Origin: JAEZBP01 sp963832725
GTDB lineage: Bacteria; Myxococcota_A; Polyangia; Polyangiales; Sandaracinaceae
Direction of reading: 5' to 3'
Length of the DNA: 64,000 nt
Assembly (NCBI GenBank): GCA_963832725.1
Contig: CAWHVG010000001.1
Location: 930,001-994,000 of the forward strand
The translations under genes were made by a program, and so were the position numbers. This document shows, one piece after another, positions 56,019 through 64,000 of the stretch (its first letter is position 1; every line of letters starts with the position of its first letter). Below the pieces are notes generated by a model that was given only the letters and a program-made list of their open reading frames with translations, searched no databases and had not been told where the DNA came from.

Positions 56019-56035
56019 GTGCTCGTGGACGGGGC

Positions 56036-59645
<3,610 letters not shown>

Positions 59646-59925
59646 CTCGGAACCCCGAACGAGGCCCGAGCCGGCGCCGCGCCGACAGAGCCCTCGAACC
59701 GAGCGAACTATCACCACAATCTTTGGGACGCAACGGACCCATCGACCCTTGGTGGGGGTCAGGCGATGACCACCACTACATATGGTGGCATGCGTGACGA
59801 ACGGACCCCACCGGCAGGCCCGCGAGGCAGATCGCCTACTGCGCGAGGCGATCGTCTTCGCGATCGCCTCGCCGGGGCGTTCGGGCAGCACGTCCGCCCC
59901 GCACGTCTTGCGCGACCGGGCCCGA

Positions 59926-60532
59926 TCAGCGGGCCGCTTCGGGAAGGTCGTTTCGGATCGCCATGTCGCAGGGAGCGAGCTCGAGGTCCGAGTGCTCCCA
60001 GCGCGGCGTCTCCACCCGCTCGAGGTCCAGCGCGCCGAAGCCGGCGTCGGAGAACACGAACGTTCCCTCGAATCCACGACGCAATCCGGCGACCGCCGGG
60101 GCGCCGGCCAATCAAGAGCGCGCGGTCGAAGACCCAACCGTCGCTGCGCAGGCCGAGCACGCCGCCCTCCGGCTCGTCGCGCGCGCCTTGCAGGCAGATG
60201 CCGGCGTACTCGGCGCTTTCCAGGAGCGAGGACATGTCGGTGGTGGAACCGACGCGCTGGCCGACCGTGACCCGTCGCGCCGACACCCGGGTGGCGCCCG
60301 CCGCGTCCAGCAGGGCGCGCAGATCCAGGTCGTCGTAGAGGAGGCGCTCCGGCGCGCCGGACGAGAGCGCCTCCCACGCGCGCCGGCCGAACGCATCCAT
60401 CGCACGGTCGCGCGAGGCCCGGTCGGCTGGAGGGCGGAGCGGTGTGGTGGGCCTCGACGGCGCGGCGGCCCCACACGCCGCCAGCGCGAGGGCCGCGACG
60501 AGCACCGTCAGATGTCGGAGCCGGCCCAGCAC
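59926..60532 (-). CDS. Putative lipoprotein upstream of smc (one frameshift)
   Basis: About 202 residues. MLGRLRHLTVLVAALALAAC is a lipoprotein signal. The mature part is an alpha/beta domain (RAMDAFGRRAWEALSSGAPE, LLYDDLDLRALLDAAGATRV) followed, after a frame break near 60112, by FVFSDAGFGALDLERVETPR. No family recognised. Ends 281 bases before smc on the same strand. Confidence 0.6.
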
Positions 60533-60541
60533 GGCGCGCGA

Positions 60542-61793
60542 TCAGCGGATGTTGAAGGGGTAGCTGACGCGGAACGAGGTCTGCCGGAAACGAGGGAAGT
60601 GCGCGGAGCGGAGCGCGCCCTCCATGCAAGCCCCCTGCGGCGAGCCGCCGAAAGGCGAGCCGCCGACGGCCACGCTGGCCACGCTTCCGTCGCTGCGGAC
60701 CATGATCGTCGCCAGCGCCATCCCGAGCCTGATCGCCGGCACACTGGCGGATCCGCGACATCAAGGGGCCCAGCGTGCGCGCCACGTCGCGGCGGCTCGG
60801 CGTGTCGGGCAGGTCGGCGGCGGGCGCCGACGGAGTCGCGGCGACCGCCTGCTGCTGGCGGGCCGTCCCGGTGCCCTCGCGGTTCGGCCGACCGCCGAGC
60901 GCTTGATCGAGCATGTTGTCGATGGCGTTTCCACCGCCGCTCTCCTCGTGGCTCTGCTCCGCGTGCTGCTCGTGGCGAGGCTCCGGCGCGGCGGCCGGTG
61001 CGGAAGGCTGCGCCGCCTCGTGCGACTCCTCGGGCTGCGCCGCCGCGCGCGATCCACCGTGGGACCGTCGCGCCGCGCGGTGCCGAGCCACAGCGGCCGA
61101 AGGCGTCTCGCCCTCGGCCGAGGCGGCCTCGTCGGCCTCCGCCTCTTCGCCGCTCGGCTCGGCCGCAGCCACCTCGTCACCCTCGACGTCGGAAGGCGCC
61201 TCGACCGCCGCGCTCGGCTGCTCGAGGGCCGCGGCGGGCTGCGACGGCTCGGACGGCTGCGAGGGTCCCGCCGCGGGGCTCTCCTCCGGCGTCGGCGCCG
61301 GCGCGGCGGACGCAACGGTCTCACCGGACGGCTCCACCGGCTTGTTGCTCATCACGTAGAAGACCGCGCCGGCGGCAATCGCAGCGCCAATCCCGATGCC
61401 AATCCACATGCCACCACCGCCACCGGACGAGGCGGGCATCTCCGTCGCGGCCACGGGCGCCGCGGCCTTGGGCTCGTCGGACTTCGCGGCCTTCGGCTTC
61501 GCCTCGGCCTTCTTCGGCGCCTCGTCGGTCTTCGCGGCGGCCGCCTCCGCTTCCTCCGCGTCGGACGCGCCCGCCTCCGGCTCGTCTTCGGCCGCGGGAG
61601 GCGGGATCGAAGCGGCCAGCGCGCGCAAGTCGAGCTTTCCGTCGTCCGCGTCCCCGTCCCCGTCGGGAGCCGCCGGGATGGTCGACGGCCGGACCAGGGC
61701 CGAGAGGGCGGCGAGACCCTCGTCCTGCGAGGCCTCCTGCTCAGGCGCGGCGGCGGACTTTTTCTTCTTCTTCGACTTGGACTTGTCGCTCAC
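60542..61793 (-). CDS. TonB/AgmX-like protein with long Ala-Glu-Pro-rich periplasmic region (one frameshift)
   Basis: About 417 residues from GTG 61793. A charged Lys-rich start (SDKSKSKKKKKSAAAPEQ) precedes one membrane helix (MWIGIGIGAAIAAGAVFYVM, near residue 130). A long Ala/Glu/Ser/Pro-rich spacer follows, then a C-terminal domain typical of TonB-like/AgmX proteins (ARTLGPLMSRIRQCAG, RLGMALATIMVRSDGSVASV, CMEGALRSAHFPRFRQTSF). Likely spans the periplasm and couples inner to outer membrane. The frame breaks near 60744, at GATC. Confidence 0.72.
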
Positions 61794-62089
61794 TTCCGAC
61801 CTCTCGGCCGCCGCTCGCGAAAATCCGCGAGGACGGCGGGGTGTGGTAGCACATCTCACTCGCGGGGCGCACCCGCACGGTGAGAGCACCGGCGCGACCC
61901 CCACGCAATCCTGCCGTCCACGGCGCCGGTTGTCATGTTCGTGATCCTCTGGCGTTGGACGCCGCGGGGAAGGAGACCTTGGAACCTGCCGGACGGAAAT
62001 GAAGCGCCGTCCGTGGGACCCTGCAAATGCAGACGGCGCCGCCCCGAGGAGGAGCAGCGCCGTCGTCGCGCAGGTCGAGGAGCGGCCGC
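61794..62089. other. Intergenic region with alternative hairpins
   Basis: About 296 bases between two leftward genes. GCGCCGTC at 62004-62011 can pair with GACGGCGC at 62032-62039, and that same arm can pair instead with GCGCCGTC near 62056. The two hairpins exclude each other. A terminator for the peroxiredoxin or a small switch is possible. Confidence 0.5.
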
Positions 62090-62684
62090 TCAGCCGCCGT
62101 GCTTCTCGAAGTAGTCCTGCGAGCCCTCGGGATCGGGCTTGATGGTGGCGTCGCCCTCGTGCCAGTTGGCCGGGCAGACCTCGCCGTGCTTCTCGACGTA
62201 CTGGAGCGCGTCGACGATGCGCAGGGCCTCGTCGACGTTGCGGCCGAGCGGCAGGTCGTTGATGGTGACGTGGCGGATGATGCCTTCCTTGTCGATCAGG
62301 AAGAGGCCGCGCAGCGCGACACGGCGTCGTCTCGTGAGCAGGACGCCGTAGTCGCGGCTGATCTACTTCGTGAGGTCGGCCACCAGCGGGTAGCGCACGT
62401 CGCCGATCCCGCCCTTGGCGCGCGGCGTGTTCTGCCACGCGCGGTGGGTGAACTGGCTGTCGACCGAGACGCCGAGGACCTCGGTGTTGCGCTTCTTGAA
62501 CTCGTCGAGCTTCTCGGTCGAACGCGATGATCTCCGTCGGGCAGACGAAGGTGAAGTCCAGCGGGTAGAAGAAGAGGACGACGTACTTGCCGCGGAACTG
62601 CGACAGCTCGACGTCGATGAACTCCCGCCCCTTGACGGCGGTGGCCTTGAAGTTGGGCGCCTCGCGCTGAACGGCTACGGCCAT
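62090..62684 (-). CDS. 2-Cys peroxiredoxin, interrupted by a stop codon and a frameshift
   Basis: About 198 residues. Prx1/AhpC type: LSQFRGKYVVLFFYPLDFTF, peroxidatic Cys in VCPTEIIAF, resolving Cys in GEVCPANWHEGDATIK and GLFLIDKEGIIRHVTINDLP between. Reduces hydrogen peroxide and organic peroxides. The sequence has an extra base near 62523 and an in-frame TAG at 62363-62365 where homologues have Glu (LTK-E-ISRDYGVL). Sequence error is likely because the rest is conserved; a real stop would remove the C-terminal half. Confidence 0.8.
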
Positions 62685-62741
62685 GATGTCAACTCCCTCC
62701 GGTTCGGCTCGGACGGCCCGCGTCGGCGTCCGAGGCTGGCT

Positions 62742-62757
62742 ACACGTTGGAACGTGT
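62742..62757. promoter_or_regulatory. 16-bp palindrome upstream of the peroxiredoxin
   Basis: ACACGTT-GG-AACGTGT is a perfect inverted repeat 58 bases upstream of the peroxiredoxin ATG and in the divergent region with the small membrane gene. It may be a regulator-binding site; the regulator is unknown. Confidence 0.55.
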
Positions 62758-62882
62758 TGGATTCGGGTCCCTTGTGGTCGCTGCGCGCGCCGATGGCAAG
62801 AGGGAAACCAATCTGCGGCCGAATCCGGCGCGCATCCCTGCGCCTTGCCCGAGCGAGCCGACCGACGCAGGCTGCAGCCGCC

Positions 62883-63174
62883 GTGGAGAAGGAAGTCAAA
62901 GAGCCCAGCAGCACCCGCGCGAGGCTGACCACCGCGTTCGGTTGGGTCGCCGGAGGCGCGCTCGGGCTCTGTGCCAACTTCGTCGATCTTCCTCGCCGTG
63001 GGCGAGGGCTACCCGACGACGATCACCACCGGCGCCTTCTTCCTAGTCGGCGCGTTCGGGGGCATGGCCCTGGCGGATCGGCTCGGCGAGCGCGGGTTCA
63101 AGCCCCTCGGACTGGCCGCGGGCGTGCTGCTCGCCCTCTTCGTGACGCTGGTGCTCGCGTCGTTCATGCGATGA
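62883..63174 (+). CDS. Small two-helix membrane protein (one frameshift)
   Basis: About 97 residues from GTG 62883. First helix LTTAFGWVAGGALGLCANFV, second region TGAFFLVGAFGGMALADRLG, third LGLAAGVLLALFVTLVLASF. A frame break near 62984 (at GATC) splits the gene. No family recognised; divergent from the peroxiredoxin. Confidence 0.5.
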
Positions 63175-63201
63175 CGCTCTTCACGACGTCGTGACGCGCC
63201 G

Positions 63202-63280
63202 GCGTCGGGCTCAGGGCGCTCGCGTCGGGCTCAGGGCGCTCGCGTCGGGCTCAGGGCGCTCGCGTCGGGCTCAGGGCGTC
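63202..63280 (-). repeat. 20-bp tandem repeat, four copies, containing the rimI stop
   Basis: The unit GCGTCGGGCTCAGGGCGCTC repeats at 63202, 63222, 63242 and 63262 (last copy partial). On the leftward strand each unit contains CCCTGAGCCC, and the first contributes the rimI stop codon. Confidence 0.9.
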
Positions 63281-63708
63281 CACGCCATGACGCAGGCGTC
63301 CTCTCCGTCCGCGTAGTAGCGGCGGCGCCGGTAGGTCGTGACGAAGCCGGCGTCCTCGTAGAGCCCTCGCGCGGCGTGGTTGCTCTGCCGGACCTCCAAG
63401 GTGAGCGACCTCACCTCGCGCTGGCGCGTGGACTCCTGCAAGTGGGCGACGAGCGCCCGCGCAATCCCACGGCGGCGCTCGACCGGGTCGGTGCCCAGCG
63501 TCAGCACCTCGGCGTCGTCTCCGACGAACCACGCGACGGCGTAGCCGGCGACGGCGCCCTCGGCGCGCGCGACCCACACCTCTGCGAACGAGCGCTCGAG
63601 CTCGGCGCCGAGCTCGGCGGCGCCCCAGCCTCCCTCGGGAAAGCAGCGCTTCGAGAGCGCGGCGACCTCCTCGACCTCGTCGACGCGCATCGGCCAAATC
63701 TCAATCAC
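63271..63708 (-). CDS. rimI: RimI-like N-acetyltransferase
   Basis: 145 residues. GNAT fold of the RimI type: IWPMRVDEVEEVAALSKRCF, EVLTLGTDPVERRRGIARAL as acetyl-CoA loop and RSLTLEVRQSNHAARGLYED with the conserved Asn. RimI acetylates the N-terminus of ribosomal protein bS18. GTG 63708 overlaps the upstream stop (GTGA). Its stop lies in a 20-bp tandem repeat. Confidence 0.85.
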   Translation of the reverse strand: MIEIWPMRVDEVEEVAALSKRCFPEGGWGAAELGAELERSFAEVWVARAEGAVAGYAVAWFVGDDAEVLTLGTDPVERRRGIARALVAHLQESTRQREVRSLTLEVRQSNHAARGLYEDAGFVTTYRRRRYYADGEDACVMAWTP

Positions 63709-64000
63709 GGCGTCCCGGCGTCGCGCGGCGGCGACGCGAGCGCCTTGGGCCGGGTCTCGTCGCGAACGGGGTCGTAGTCGTTGTCGGGCTCGATGAAGAT
63801 GTGGGTCATCTGCGGCAGCTCGGCGCGGATGGCGTCCTCGAGCCTGTCGATGCAGGCCTCCACACCGTCCACGCTCAGCCGCCTGTCGAAGCCGACCTTC
63901 AGCGCCAAGAGCACGTCCCGGGGCCCGCGGTGCATCGACAGGAGCTGCGTGACGCGTTCCACCGCCGTGTCCGCTTCGATGATGGCCACGACCTTCTTGC
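63705..64000 (-). CDS. Cation efflux (CDF) protein, C-terminal part only
   Basis: Enters from beyond the right edge (KKVVAIIEADTAVERVTQLL) and ends at 63705. GPRDVLLALKVGFDRRLSVD, IDRLEDAIRAELPQMTHIFI and EPDNDYDPVRDE match the cytoplasmic C-terminal domain of CDF metal-efflux transporters. Metal unknown. Overlaps rimI by four bases. Confidence 0.72.
   Translation of the reverse strand, partial: KKVVAIIEADTAVERVTQLLSMHRGPRDVLLALKVGFDRRLSVDGVEACIDRLEDAIRAELPQMTHIFIEPDNDYDPVRDETRPKALASPPRDAGTP

Noticed and set aside
63202..63280. Four evenly spaced repeats suggesting a CRISPR array
   Set aside because: The copies are contiguous 20-bp units with no spacers, and no cas genes are nearby.

Overview
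The window is GC-rich (about 70%) chromosomal DNA that reads as a Myxococcota genome, probably a Sandaracinus-like member of the Polyangiales. This placement is inferred from content: membrane-bound Ser/Thr kinases, many lipoproteins with Asp-Ala-Gly or Asp-Gly-Ser linkers, a MYXO-CTERM-like C-terminal anchor, MopE-like, RCC1 and fibro-slime surface proteins, and a split Mla system. No rRNA, tRNA, prophage or CRISPR array was seen.

Layout. 1-9.9 kb: a 7TM-type receptor kinase, a DUF2330 surface protein, the magnesium channel corA, an operon of a secreted nuclease-like lipoprotein, a geranylgeranyl-reductase-like flavoprotein and pyrD, then a divergent VWA lipoprotein. 10-12.4 kb: a tightly coupled operon of an ECF-like sigma factor, a membrane protein and three lipoproteins, two of them paralogous and cysteine-rich. 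12.7-21.7 kb: surface lipoproteins surrounding the DNA-repair pair mrfA/mrfB. 22-27 kb: a receiver-only regulator, a glycosidase, a RimB-like/RimK pair and a divergent ATP-grasp enzyme. 27-30 kb: a damaged DUF222-HNH gene and about 1.1 kb of degenerate DNA. 30-39.8 kb: a FolB-cupin fusion coupled to an SDR, an aminotransferase, and purQ-purL. 40-52.8 kb: lipoproteins, a signal-peptidase-like protein lacking both catalytic residues, thiS-thiG-thiE, mlaE, an adenine methyltransferase, TetR plus a fatty acid hydroxylase, and mlaF. 52.8-64 kb: a kinase, an outer-membrane protein, smc, a TonB/AgmX-like protein, a 2-Cys peroxiredoxin, rimI and the end of a cation-efflux gene.

The most unusual feature is a family of about 160-bp foldback (MITE-like) elements. 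Each is a long imperfect palindrome whose exact centre is a short perfect palindrome. Five full copies and one fragment were found. Two lie in opposite orientation on either side of mrfB, one supplies the stop codon of corA, and two interrupt the DUF222-HNH gene, one of them as an exact 53-codon insertion.

Conserved genes here carry about 26 single-base frameshifts, many at GATC or near-GATC sites, and a Dam-like methylase is encoded in the window. I read most of these as consensus errors in a long-read assembly, so genes listed as frameshifted are probably intact in the organism.
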